Shown here: positions 55,439 through 63,730 of the stretch, piece after piece
Layout of the letters: every line of letters begins with the position of its first letter
Position numbering within the stretch: the first letter of the stretch is position 1
Source of the DNA: Aequorivita soesokkakensis
GTDB lineage: Bacteria; Bacteroidota; Bacteroidia; Flavobacteriales; Flavobacteriaceae
Length of the DNA: 64,000 nucleotides
Reading direction: 5' to 3'
NCBI RefSeq assembly: GCF_001641085.1
Contig: NZ_LXIE01000002.1
Location: forward strand, 39,357 to 103,356
Notes under the pieces: model-generated
Told to the model about the DNA's origin: nothing
The model's input: the letters and a program-made list of their open reading frames with translations, nothing else
Database searches by the model: none
Position numbers and translations under genes: made by a program

Positions 55439-55852
55439 ATGGTGGCGCAAAATAATGAGAAATCAAGGAGTGCCGTTTTTATAACTTTTCCCGGAAATTG
55501 TAAAAAGGCACTCACTTTTTATCAATCCTGCTTTGGAGGCATATTGCATTTTGAACCTTTTGAAGAGGAATTAGAAGCTTATAAGGAAATTGTAGTTAGC
55601 GGAACGCTGCTTGCCGATAGTATAACCATTTACGGCTCGGACCTTGTGCATAACGAAGGCAGAAAGTTGGGAAACTATATTTCCATTTTTTTGGCCTGTA
55701 AAAATACTGCCGATAGAAAGCAACTTATTGAAAAGTTGGCAGCTGATAAAAAAAATCTTTTCAAAGAAAATCAGGAGGGACAAAAACTTATTGAGTTAAC
55801 CGATGTTTTTGATGTTCGGTGGGTGTTGGGCCTTGATGATTTAAAATTCTAA
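55439..55852 (+). CDS. VOC/PhnB-like glyoxalase-superfamily protein
   Basis: 137 residues with the paired beta-alpha-beta-beta-beta pattern of the vicinal-oxygen-chelate fold: VFITFPGNCKKALTFYQSCFGG near the start, then YISIFLACKNTADRKQLIEKL and VFDVRWVLGLDD. This is the PhnB/3-demethylubiquinone-methyltransferase-like branch, which often lacks a metal site; the usual His/Glu ligands are not evident here. It is likely co-transcribed with the AHSA1-like gene. Confidence 0.75.
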   Translation: MVAQNNEKSRSAVFITFPGNCKKALTFYQSCFGGILHFEPFEEELEAYKEIVVSGTLLADSITIYGSDLVHNEGRKLGNYISIFLACKNTADRKQLIEKLAADKKNLFKENQEGQKLIELTDVFDVRWVLGLDDLKF

Positions 55853-55866
55853 AAAGTGAAAAAAAT

Positions 55867-56703
55867 TCAGTCTTTTTCTTTTTCTTGGTCATAGATCTTT
55901 TCCCAAGCTTCTCTTTTCATCGTAAAAAGGGATTCTTTCTCCAAATCAAAGATAGACACTTCTTTTTCGCTTATTACAATATGTTGATTCCAATCCACAA
56001 AATCTTTATAGAGCAATAAGGTACAAATATCGGTAGACGAAATGTATTCTGTTATAACGTGCGAATGGAATGTAGTGATCGTTTTCTCCTCGTCTTCCTC
56101 TTCAGAGGCAAAAGGGAATTGTAAAATGCTATTGTGAATTTTCTCTTTCCTTTCAAATTCAAATTTCCTGTTATAGCTCAGTTTATAATCATTGCCAATT
56201 AAAACGGCTTTTAAGGCATTTGTACCAGTCAATATAAATACATTTCTTTCCTTATCAGTAATTACAGGAATGAAGTTATACAGTGTATTCTCGTAGAAAC
56301 TAAAAAAAGTATCTTTTTCGGAAAATGCCCTTTCTTTCGCATCTTGTCTTATTTTTATAAGATTCTTTTCCAGTTCCGTTGCTTTTTGATTTATGGTATC
56401 AATTTTTATGGGTTGGGGTTTTGGCATGCTGTCAAAAGCATATCGTATTAAAATTCTATCATTGTCAAAGCGACTGAAAAAAATGGTATTTATATTCTTA
56501 TCGGCTGTTTCGTATGATAGATAGCCACCCACTGAATCCCTTTTTGTTTTAAAACGTGCCAACATATCATCAGTGCCATACCAAGAACCCTTTTCCAGCC
56601 GGTATAGCAACTTCCCTTCATTTAATATTTTTTCGGTCTTTTTATTTTGGGAAAAAGCCAGTGAGCTTACTATTAATAAAAGCGTTAAAATCAGTCTCTT
56701 CAT
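55867..56703 (-). CDS. Secreted protein, paralogue of 1191-2000
   Basis: 278 residues with a signal peptide (1-18, ending AFSQ). It shares the layout of the gene at 1191-2000: LNEGKLLYRLEKGSWYGTDD near the start, a mid region with NTLYNFIPVITD, and HSHVITEYISSTDICT near the end. The putative metal motif is one residue shorter than the JAMM consensus here (H-x-H-x6-S-x2-D). An acidic insert (EEEDEEK) precedes it. Function unknown. The two copies are about 54 kb apart and on opposite strands. Confidence 0.65.
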   Translation of the reverse strand: MKRLILTLLLIVSSLAFSQNKKTEKILNEGKLLYRLEKGSWYGTDDMLARFKTKRDSVGGYLSYETADKNINTIFFSRFDNDRILIRYAFDSMPKPQPIKIDTINQKATELEKNLIKIRQDAKERAFSEKDTFFSFYENTLYNFIPVITDKERNVFILTGTNALKAVLIGNDYKLSYNRKFEFERKEKIHNSILQFPFASEEEDEEKTITTFHSHVITEYISSTDICTLLLYKDFVDWNQHIVISEKEVSIFDLEKESLFTMKREAWEKIYDQEKEKD

Positions 56704-56721
56704 TTATTTTCTTTTTGATAA

Positions 56722-57021
56722 TTATTGTACAGTGTTGTGTTTTTTGATAAATAGTAAAATCAGTTTCCAAAGGAAATGTATAAGCACTCCCGCAATGGTC
56801 CCAATAATCCAAAAGACCATAGTTATTGCCAGAATGGGCATACCGCAGTTTACCCCATCTCGTCTTGGTTCTGGATAGAAAAATTGAGGCAGAAAAGCAT
56901 AATACAAAACCAAAAAAATAATAAGAATCAAGAAATCGGGAAACTTCCATTTCATCCTGTAGCTGAGGAAATACAAAGCCAATTGAAGTAAAGATGTTCC
57001 AGCAAATACTAGTAAAATCAT
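56722..57021 (-). CDS. Small membrane protein
   Basis: 99 residues with three membrane segments (about 2-20, 30-48 and 62-92), with PEPRRDGVNCG in the loop between the last two. No family was recognised. It lies 18 bp upstream of the secreted paralogue on the same strand, so the two are probably co-transcribed. Confidence 0.5.
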   Translation of the reverse strand: MILLVFAGTSLLQLALYFLSYRMKWKFPDFLILIIFLVLYYAFLPQFFYPEPRRDGVNCGMPILAITMVFWIIGTIAGVLIHFLWKLILLFIKKHNTVQ

Positions 57022-57091
57022 TTTTAAGGCTTGAAATTAGTTGTTTAAATATAAATCTATTTATTTTTTTAGTGCTTCAGCAGATTATGAA

Positions 57092-57748
57092 TTATTCTAT
57101 GCTTAAACAAATGCCAATATGGTCACTTAACTTTTTGTCTTGATTCCAAATGCTTAGTTCCATTTTGCGGTTATTGATAAAGTTATTGCTGAGTAGTATG
57201 TGGCCCACATTGTTTTCGAGCTTTGAAGTAGGACAATTCAAATCCAACTTTTGTATTATATCATTTAATTGGTTTCTCGCTTGATGACTGGGATACGCAA
57301 ATCCTGATAACATAATATTGAAATCCCCTGCAATACAAATGTTGCCTTCCAATTTTTCAAAATCCTTTATTTGTTTTTCAAAATCGCTTATAAAGCGGTC
57401 TCCTTTGCCTCCAAAAACTCCTATAATGGTTCCATAAACGGTTAATTGCCAAGATTCAGTTTCCAATTGTGCACAAACAGTAGTATGCTTATCAAATGTT
57501 TCCATTTGTCTTTTTATGGGATATTTTGTCCAAATAGTAGTTCTGTTCTCGCCCAATTTATAAGCAATCCCATCATAATCACCTTCAAGGGTTTCGGTTT
57601 CAATACTTTGATAGCTTTTGCCGGGATTTATTTTTGAACTTGTTTCAGTAAGAATTAAAATATCGGCATGGTGACTTTCAATAATCTTTAGGATTGTTTC
57701 ATTTCTTTTTTTTTGCAATCTCTCCAAGTTCCAAGTTAAGATTTTCAA
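57092..57748 (-). CDS. Endonuclease/exonuclease/phosphatase (EEP) family protein
   Basis: 218 residues. The EEP fold motifs are MKILTWNLERLQKKRN at the start (Asn), ADILILTETSS (metal-binding Glu), CIAGDFNIML (Asp and Asn) and KLSDHIGICL at the end (catalytic Asp-His). It may act on nucleic acids or phospho-lipids/sugars; the sequence does not decide. It has no signal peptide. It starts 26 bp before the HutD-like gene's end on the same strand. Confidence 0.85.
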   Translation of the reverse strand: MKILTWNLERLQKKRNETILKIIESHHADILILTETSSKINPGKSYQSIETETLEGDYDGIAYKLGENRTTIWTKYPIKRQMETFDKHTTVCAQLETESWQLTVYGTIIGVFGGKGDRFISDFEKQIKDFEKLEGNICIAGDFNIMLSGFAYPSHQARNQLNDIIQKLDLNCPTSKLENNVGHILLSNNFINNRKMELSIWNQDKKLSDHIGICLSIE

Positions 57749-57774
57749 GTTTTATATTATTTAGTTAGAAAAAA

Positions 57775-58353
57775 CTAATATAGTTCCAAAACAACAACCC
57801 CAAAACCCATATCATCATTGATAGCAATGGAAGAAACACTGCCGTCTTCTATGACCATTAAGTTTCCAGTTTCCAGTATATAGTTTTCATCCTTAAGCTG
57901 CAACTGTAGCGTGCCCGAAGTAACATAAAGGAATAACTTCTTACACTCCGCTTTAGGTTTTAAGGTATAACTGCTACCTGCCTCCATAGCTATATGATAG
58001 AAGGCGCTTTGCTGTTTGCCCGTAGTCATCACATTAAAGTCAGTACAAGTGCCTATAGCAGTGGTTTTCCAATCCCCACTAAATTCATCCACCTCAAAAG
58101 GGTTGAGGTGCTTGCTGTAGTGGCCTTCATGGGTAATGCTGATTGCTCCTTCCAAAATCATTAGCTTCCTATCTATACCCGGTAAGGCCGTAAATGTAGA
58201 TTCCTCAGCTTCTACTTTTGCTGTACTTAACCGTAGCTCAAAATCTCGTGCTGTATAGGAAGCGGTGGAAGGGAATATAAAAAGTTGGGTAGTGCTGCCG
58301 CCAGACCATTCGCTTTTTTTGAAATGCTGTGGAGTGAGGATTGTTATTTTCAA
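57775..58353 (-). CDS. HutD-like cupin protein
   Basis: 192 residues, two beta-barrel halves. The N-terminal KSEWSGGSTTQLFIFP and FELRLSTAKVEAEESTFTAL with PGIDRKLMILEGAISI match HutD (Ves-like) proteins, which are double cupins often linked to histidine use. No hut genes are nearby. The second half (YTLKPKAECKKLFLYVTSGT) repeats the cupin pattern. Its role is inferred by family only. Confidence 0.8.
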   Translation of the reverse strand: MKITILTPQHFKKSEWSGGSTTQLFIFPSTASYTARDFELRLSTAKVEAEESTFTALPGIDRKLMILEGAISITHEGHYSKHLNPFEVDEFSGDWKTTAIGTCTDFNVMTTGKQQSAFYHIAMEAGSSYTLKPKAECKKLFLYVTSGTLQLQLKDENYILETGNLMVIEDGSVSSIAINDDMGFGVVVLELY

Positions 58354-58402
58354 AATGGTTGGGCAAAGGATTGTTTAATTATGCAATTATGAATTGTTTT
58401 TT

Positions 58403-59272
58403 TTAGTCGTTTGGTTCTATATGAATTAAAACGTGTCCTAAATTTGGTATTTCGTTACGTAAATAATCTTTTAGTTTGTGTGCAATATCGTGTCCTGTTT
58501 TCACGGAAATTTCTCCAGCGACAATAGCGTGTAAATCAACATGAAATTTCATTCCGGATTTTCTGACGAAGCATTTCTCTGTGCCTAACACACCTTCTAC
58601 TTCAAGAGACTTTTCTCTTATTTCAAGTATTAGATGGTCATAAAGTTGTTCGTCCATTACTTCACCCAAAGCAGGCCTTAAAATTAGGTAGCTATTGTAT
58701 AAAATAAAGGCGGAAGCAAATAAGGCTGCCCAATCATCAGCGGTTTCATAACCTTGTCCGAAGATGATTGCTATTGAAATTCCAATAAACGCCATTACCG
58801 ATGTTATTGCATCGCTTCTATGGTGCCAAGCATCTGCTTTAAGGGAAGAACTATTTGTTTGCTTACTTTTCTTAATTACAATTTGAAATGAGATTTCCTT
58901 CCAAATTATTATTACACCCAGAACAATTAAAGTCCACGCCTTCGGGATTTTATGGGGCGTCTGAATGTGTTGAATACTTTCGTATGCAATTACTGTTGCA
59001 GAAACCACAAGAAAGGCAACAACTCCAAAGGTAATTAAGGGTTCGATTTTACCGTGGCCATACGGATGGTTTTCGTCTGCGGGTCGCTTTGCATATTTAA
59101 AACCTAATAAGACCAAAAAGGAAGCAAATATGTCGGTAGTGGATTCAATAGCATCTGCAACTAAAGCATACGAATTGCCAAAAACGCCTGCAATTCCTTT
59201 TATTAACGCTAAAGAAGTATTTCCAATGATACTGAAATAAGTCGTTCTTATTGCAGCTTTTTCGTTAGTCAT
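58403..59272 (-). CDS. Cation diffusion facilitator (CDF) transporter
   Basis: 289 residues with six membrane spans in the first 210 and a cytoplasmic metallochaperone-like domain at the end. Metal-site residues appear in ALVADAIESTTD (Asp40 and Asp47, span 2) and in KADAWHHRSDAITS (His and Asp, span 5), with HPYGHGKIEP between. CDF proteins export divalent ions such as zinc, iron or manganese in exchange for protons. It may be linked to the metallothionein/SigZ genes 5 kb away, though nothing shows this directly. Confidence 0.92.
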   Translation of the reverse strand: MTNEKAAIRTTYFSIIGNTSLALIKGIAGVFGNSYALVADAIESTTDIFASFLVLLGFKYAKRPADENHPYGHGKIEPLITFGVVAFLVVSATVIAYESIQHIQTPHKIPKAWTLIVLGVIIIWKEISFQIVIKKSKQTNSSSLKADAWHHRSDAITSVMAFIGISIAIIFGQGYETADDWAALFASAFILYNSYLILRPALGEVMDEQLYDHLILEIREKSLEVEGVLGTEKCFVRKSGMKFHVDLHAIVAGEISVKTGHDIAHKLKDYLRNEIPNLGHVLIHIEPND

Positions 59273-59814
59273 TTATTTATAATTTAGGATGCCCCATCTA
59301 TGGTATTATTATTTGCCTTCAAATATACTATAAAACACATTATTTGTGCCCGAGCGGTTTGATCTGATTGGATTGTTGGATTGTTAGAATGTTTAAGTGT
59401 GTAATTGTGTAACTGTTTAAGTGTTGAGTATGTGAATTTGATAATCTGTGAATTTGTTATTATAATGCTTTGGGCTTTAAACATTAGGGTGGTTTGTTAG
59501 ACAATTAACATTGTAGCCTTAACCTAGGCTTTGAGTACCTTTATGATAGATTAAATGTACTATTCAAGTAGCATTCAACCCCCTTGAACCATACATTAGG
59601 GCAACCTGAACATAGTATTAACAGCTGTTATGTATAGCCCTAGCGCACTCTGAGTGTAGCCCTAGTAGCTATTTTGGTAAATTATATTTTTGGTATTTTA
59701 TACCGATGTAGATGTGCTTCCATATATTTTGAACCATTTTTCTTATGGCCTCTCATATTGATATAGAAATAATGGGGAATAGTGGGGGTATACTAGGAGT
59801 ATCTATGGCGTGTG

Positions 59815-59869
59815 GTCGGCATGGAGTCGGCATGCAATCGGCTTACGGTCGGCTTAGGGTTAGCTTGAG
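59815..59869. repeat. Five 11-bp phased repeats with core GTCGGC
   Basis: GTCGGC or one-base variants begin at 59815, 59826, 59837, 59848 and 59859 (the last degenerate), exactly 11 bp apart, with the pattern GTCGGC-TT/AT-RxR between. Their spacing is near one helical turn, so a protein could bind along one face. Confidence 0.8.
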
Positions 59870-59933
59870 TGATTTTGAATGGGAAAGGAACGAATTACTA
59901 ATATAGTAAAAAAAAATAAGCTTTTCGACATTT

Positions 59934-59957
59934 CATTCCATTTTGGAATGACTTTTT
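59934..59957 (+). terminator. Orphan terminator hairpin
   Basis: CATTCCA, loop TTT, TGGAATG, then AC and seven T. No gene precedes it, so it could end a small RNA transcribed from the repeat-rich spacer. Confidence 0.5.
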
Positions 59958-60204
59958 TTGAAAGCCTTGATATATCTGGGGTTTCGGACTTCAAATTTAT
60001 TACACAACTGTGGCTGATATGATAATTTATATGCGCAATGAGCAATTTTTTGGGCATATTTTACGAACGTGTGCGTGCCTTAGGAACAATTAGCAATTAG
60101 CAATTAGCAATGAGCAATGAGCAATTAGCAATTAAAAAAAAGGCTTTAGGCTGTAAGCTTTAAGCTTTAAGCGGATTTGTTAATTTGTAAATAGTTGCTA
60201 TTTA

Positions 60205-60345
60205 TTACAAAGCGCATTGCAAATGCTTAATTTAGATGGGCACGCTTTTAAAAAGCACGCCAGATGGAGTGTACTGACTCACATTCCCAATCTGGCAAAC
60301 CTGGGTGTATGCATTAGGGTGAAACGCATTGCAAATACTTTATAA
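60205..60345. repeat. Dispersed repeat, reversed copies
   Basis: Contains AAGCGCATTGCAAATGCTT, CACGCTTTTAAAAAGCACGC and a second AACGCATTGCAAATACTT, the reverse complements of blocks at 14047 and 14739. The pair CCAGATGG / CCAGATGGGG recurs beside each. Confidence 0.6.
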
Positions 60346-60412
60346 AATTGAGCAAGCTTTGCACAGTGCCAGATGGGGCAGCGATGAATATTAAAAAATC
60401 CTATTATTTGTT

Positions 60413-60793
60413 CTATTCACCCTTTAAGATTGGTTTGTATTTATTCCAGTTGGCAACTATGGCCCAAATATTAATTGCGAATAATAGTAATACCATTCCA
60501 ATACCTGATGGATCCCATACGGCGTGATGAATTAATATTCCTACCATAACTGGAAAAATCATTAATGCTCCTAATGCTCTTGTTTTTGGGATAGCTATTA
60601 ATATGCCTCCTATTATTTCTACTACTGCTACAAGGGGTAATATCCATTTTAAGGTCATATAGGCACCCATAATTTGCATCATCTCTTCAGACATTTCGGG
60701 CATGGGCATATAGTGGAAGAATTTGTTTAATCCTGCATTGACCATCATTAAGCCGAATAATATACATAAAACTGTAAGAATCTTGTTTTTCAT
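60413..60793 (-). CDS. DoxX-like membrane protein
   Basis: 126 residues with four membrane spans. LFGLMMVNAGLNKFF at the start and LKWILPLVAVVEIIGGILIA with TRALGALMIFPVMVGILIHH fit DoxX, small membrane proteins of the quinone-oxidoreductase-like group. The Met-rich loop HYMPMPEMSEEMMQIMGAYM is notable. It is divergent from the HxlR regulator and probably its target. Confidence 0.8.
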   Translation of the reverse strand: MKNKILTVLCILFGLMMVNAGLNKFFHYMPMPEMSEEMMQIMGAYMTLKWILPLVAVVEIIGGILIAIPKTRALGALMIFPVMVGILIHHAVWDPSGIGMVLLLFAINIWAIVANWNKYKPILKGE

Positions 60794-60840
60794 TTTTAAA
60801 TCGTTATAGTTAATACTACAGCAAAATTACTTATTTTTGA

Positions 60841-60889
60841 TTACCATTTGTAATCAGTTACCTTTTGGTAAGCAGTTACTTTGAGGTAA
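60841..60889. promoter_or_regulatory. Three TTACC-N4-GGTAA palindromes (candidate HxlR operators)
   Basis: TTACCATTTGTAAT (60841), TTACCTTTTGGTAA (60858, perfect) and TTACTTTGAGGTAA (60876) are spaced 17-18 bp centre to centre between the divergent doxX-like and hxlR genes. The layout suits a dimeric winged-helix repressor controlling one or both. Confidence 0.75.
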
Positions 60890-60906
60890 TCATTAATCCG
60901 ATAATT

Positions 60907-61287
60907 ATGAAAAAAATGGAGCATAAAGAGTGTATGTCTGCCTTGTTACCCGTGCGGGATACTTTGGATGTAATAGGTGGCAAATGGAAAATTTTAATCA
61001 TAATTTCCCTTTGGGAAGGGAACAAACACTTTAGGGAAATAGAACGCAGCATTCCAAAGCTAAGTACCAAGGTTTTGTCTAAGGAATTAAAAGACTTAGA
61101 GGAAAATCAGTTGATCACAAGAACTGTTTTAAACGGCTTTCCTGTGCGAACGGAATATAAACCTACAAAGCATTCCCGTACGTTGGAAAAAGTTATTTTG
61201 GAATTGCAGCATTGGGGCATCAATCATAGAAAGGAAATGTTTGGCGATAGGAACGAAGCGGATAATGCAATAGCTGTTTCAGGTTAG
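60907..61287 (+). CDS. HxlR-family transcriptional regulator
   Basis: 126 residues from ATG 60907; the upstream in-frame extension covers the operator repeats and is unlikely to be coding. The winged-helix domain shows VRDTLDVIGGKWKILIIISL, HFREIERSIPKLSTKVLSKE and RTVLNGFPVRTEYKPT, the standard HxlR landmarks. A cysteine near the start (HKECMSALLPV) is at the redox- or electrophile-sensing position used by several members. It probably represses the divergent doxX-like gene and itself. Confidence 0.9.
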   Translation: MKKMEHKECMSALLPVRDTLDVIGGKWKILIIISLWEGNKHFREIERSIPKLSTKVLSKELKDLEENQLITRTVLNGFPVRTEYKPTKHSRTLEKVILELQHWGINHRKEMFGDRNEADNAIAVSG

Positions 61288-61307
61288 CGCGGAAGGGGAT
61301 GGTTTTT

Positions 61308-62492
61308 TTAAAACAGTGAATATCCCAGAATCAACGAAATTGAACTGTATTGCGTACGGTAAAAATTATAATCTACCAATAGTCCTCTTGGGCTTTGGTA
61401 TCTAAATTCCAGGCTCACCTTATTATTATAATTATAACCAAACCCTACAGCCGCGTTACTGCTGGATTTAATCTCCAAATCTATATCACTTTCATAGATA
61501 ATTGTGGAACTTAAATTTGCATCTATAACATAGGAAGCGTTTAAGAATAATTTGGATTTGTCAGTTAAGAAAAAATAATGACGGACCCCTAATGGAAACT
61601 CGATAGACCTATAATCTATCTCAATATTCTGGCCGTCCACAATTTTTTGGGATTTGTAACTTTGATATGTGGGCTCAAATAATACCGCCCATTTCCCTTT
61701 ATTGAAGGGTAAGATTACTTCTGCTTCAAGTCCTAGCCTAAAGTTTGTTTCATTGTCGAATGTTACATCTCTGTTCTTATCTAATTTATTTTCAAGGGAA
61801 GCACTGGCGCTATTTACTCCGGGACGAATGCTAAGGTGAAATATGTAGGTGGATTTATTTGCTTCAAAATTTACTAATTCGGAATTTTCGCATTCGTTGT
61901 ACTTTATGAAAAATTTCAATAACTCAGATTTTTGGTATTCTAAATTCTCAACGTCATCTAAGCTTATGGACTCACATTTTAAAGTGTTGTAAAGTTGCTG
62001 TTTGTATTGTTCGTTTTTGCCAGCCTGAAAATTTGTTATCTTGTAATTTTTAAAAACCAAAGGCTCAATAGGGTTGTTTTCAGTTTTATAGAAAAAGCGC
62101 GTTAAATTGCCTTCTTCGTACGAGTACAAACTTGCCTTTGAGTCAATCAGAACTTTTAAAAACAAGGTTTCCTTTTGAAATTCCGGGTTTTTATTATAGC
62201 TTAATTGACTGGTATTATCGCTGGACTTGTCAATATTTACAGTGGTGTTTACATAGCGGGAGTCACCATTGATGCCAAATTCCTTCACGCTGTTTAAGGT
62301 TCCGGTTGTTATTTCACCATTTTCGCCCATTCGGTATTCAAAACTTACGGGATTGTCTTTCCATTCCACATTTTTAATAAATACGGTTGATTTTTCATTG
62401 GAGGTGCTAATAATATACCCTTCCTCAAAATTTATTTGGGCATTGGCAAGGGTACTAAAAAGTATAACTGAAAGCAGTACAATTCTTTTCAT
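61308..62492 (-). CDS. Outer-membrane beta-barrel (porin-family) protein
   Basis: 394 residues with a signal peptide (1-18, ending NAQ). A soluble N-terminal half (about 20-210) is followed by a barrel with alternating aromatic strands (YIFHLSIRPGVNSASAS, KWAVLFEPTYQSYKS, FPLGVRHYFFL, KLFLNASYVIDA) ending in SLILGYSLF, whose final Phe is a typical outer-membrane assembly signal. Its role and ligand are unknown. Confidence 0.75.
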   Translation of the reverse strand: MKRIVLLSVILFSTLANAQINFEEGYIISTSNEKSTVFIKNVEWKDNPVSFEYRMGENGEITTGTLNSVKEFGINGDSRYVNTTVNIDKSSDNTSQLSYNKNPEFQKETLFLKVLIDSKASLYSYEEGNLTRFFYKTENNPIEPLVFKNYKITNFQAGKNEQYKQQLYNTLKCESISLDDVENLEYQKSELLKFFIKYNECENSELVNFEANKSTYIFHLSIRPGVNSASASLENKLDKNRDVTFDNETNFRLGLEAEVILPFNKGKWAVLFEPTYQSYKSQKIVDGQNIEIDYRSIEFPLGVRHYFFLTDKSKLFLNASYVIDANLSSTIIYESDIDLEIKSSSNAAVGFGYNYNNKVSLEFRYQSPRGLLVDYNFYRTQYSSISLILGYSLF

Positions 62493-62873
62493 AGCTGATA
62501 TTTAGATAGATGGAAAATGGATGGTTGGTTAATAATTGCGGGCAATATAATTAAAATAATTAAACTTAAAAATGGACCATTTTTTCGCAACAAACGCTGT
62601 TTTCCCCACCTGCAAATTATAATGCCTAGTGCGAGCGTTTCGCTTGTACCGTTAAAGCTTGGACTTTTCTGTGCTGAGGACACGGGCGAGACGCCCGCGC
62701 CAGTTGGGGGTAGATCATTGACTTGTTATAAAATTCTGAGGAGAAAGAATTTCTATTTTCAAAAGGTAAAGATTGTTTTATAAGTCAAAGATAGGATTTT
62801 CAGAGTGGGGAATTGTGCGATGGACACTGGTTGGAGGTCCGTGCAAGTTATGCACAATGCACCTTTATCTGTT
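62493..62873. other. Spacer with REP-like palindromes
   Basis: Two palindromes (GCGAGCG-TTT-CGCTTG at 62631-62646 and GGGCGAGACGCCC at 62684-62696) resemble the REP-like repeat near 13611. No coding sequence was seen. The spacer separates the barrel protein from the defence pair to its right. Confidence 0.6.
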
Positions 62874-63728
62874 TTATTGCCTGTATGCGTGTATTTCACT
62901 TCTCAAATAGTGCAGAGAATCTAAATTACATTCTTTCGATAATTTATATGTTAAGGATTCAATACTGATTTGATTAATGAGTCCCGCTTTTTCTAATTGA
63001 TGTTTAATAACATTAATTAGATATTTTCCAGGAATATTTTTCAACGCATTGGTTAATAATTTGAAATGACTTTTAAATTCACGCTGTTTGGATTTTAGCG
63101 TATATCTACCATCTTTTTCTTGCAATAGTTGTTCTACTTCATTGAAATAATTAGGTAAAAAATTATTACGAACAGCAGGAGGGGTAGACTCAAGATTAAA
63201 ATCTCTTGCTGGGCTAAGTCCGAAATATTCTTTTCCCAACTCATATTTTTGAATTACAATAAAAGTACATGTTAAGTCTGATAGAATTAGTTTACACTGT
63301 TTTAGATTTGAATTTAAATCAATTAAATCTTCGATTTCATCATTCTTGAGTTTTGGTTTTTTTTCTCGAATAATTTCAAATATTCCTTCCTTTTCAACTA
63401 AGAAATTTTCAATGGAATATTTGTTCAGGTAAAAGACATTTTCTAATTCTTCCTTAGTTCCTAAAATATCCTCAAAATCACTGTCAGCAATATATACTTT
63501 TGTATTGTCTTGGCTATTATCGCGTGCGTGATTCTTTAAGTTGTTTTTGCCATTAAGTGGAAAAATTTTGTCAAATTGAACATTAACAAAAAGACGTTTC
63601 AAAATATTGAAATATAAATGTTCCTGCTCTGTGTCTTCTACGTAAAATGAAACATCATTGAATTGAACATAAAAAACATCCTGACCTGCTAAAAAAGAGT
63701 CTGTTAACTCTGGAAATCCATCAACCAT
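62874..63728 (-). CDS. AriB-like DUF4435 (TOPRIM-like) nuclease, candidate PARIS effector
   Basis: 284 residues. SFYVEDTEQEHLYFNIL (Glu31) and VYIADSDFEDILG (Asp82, Asp84) are the E and DxD motifs of a TOPRIM-type fold, as in DUF4435; YLNKYSIENFLVEKEGIFEI is a further signature. It starts 2 bp after the stop of the ATPase gene. In PARIS anti-phage systems AriB (DUF4435) is held by an ABC-type ATPase (AriA) and released on sensing a phage anti-restriction protein, after which it acts as a tRNA-targeting nuclease. Assignment as PARIS is inference from this pair. Confidence 0.75.
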   Translation of the reverse strand: MVDGFPELTDSFLAGQDVFYVQFNDVSFYVEDTEQEHLYFNILKRLFVNVQFDKIFPLNGKNNLKNHARDNSQDNTKVYIADSDFEDILGTKEELENVFYLNKYSIENFLVEKEGIFEIIREKKPKLKNDEIEDLIDLNSNLKQCKLILSDLTCTFIVIQKYELGKEYFGLSPARDFNLESTPPAVRNNFLPNYFNEVEQLLQEKDGRYTLKSKQREFKSHFKLLTNALKNIPGKYLINVIKHQLEKAGLINQISIESLTYKLSKECNLDSLHYLRSEIHAYRQ

Positions 63729-63730
63729 AA

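Larger units (their letters stand above)
59273..60412. other. 1.1-kb repeat-rich non-coding region
   Basis: No convincing gene; the only frame over 60 codons (59860-60057, minus) has no features. It contains simple repeats (GATTGTTG and GTGTAATTGTG words near 59370-59460; GCAATTA words near 60090-60135), an 11-bp phased repeat (59815-59864), a lone terminator hairpin (59934-59957) and copies of the dispersed repeat seen at 14047 (60205-60345, reversed). Confidence 0.7.

Noticed and set aside
59860..60057. Small minus-strand frame in the 1.1-kb spacer
   Set aside because: It has no features and crosses the orphan terminator hairpin and low-complexity DNA.
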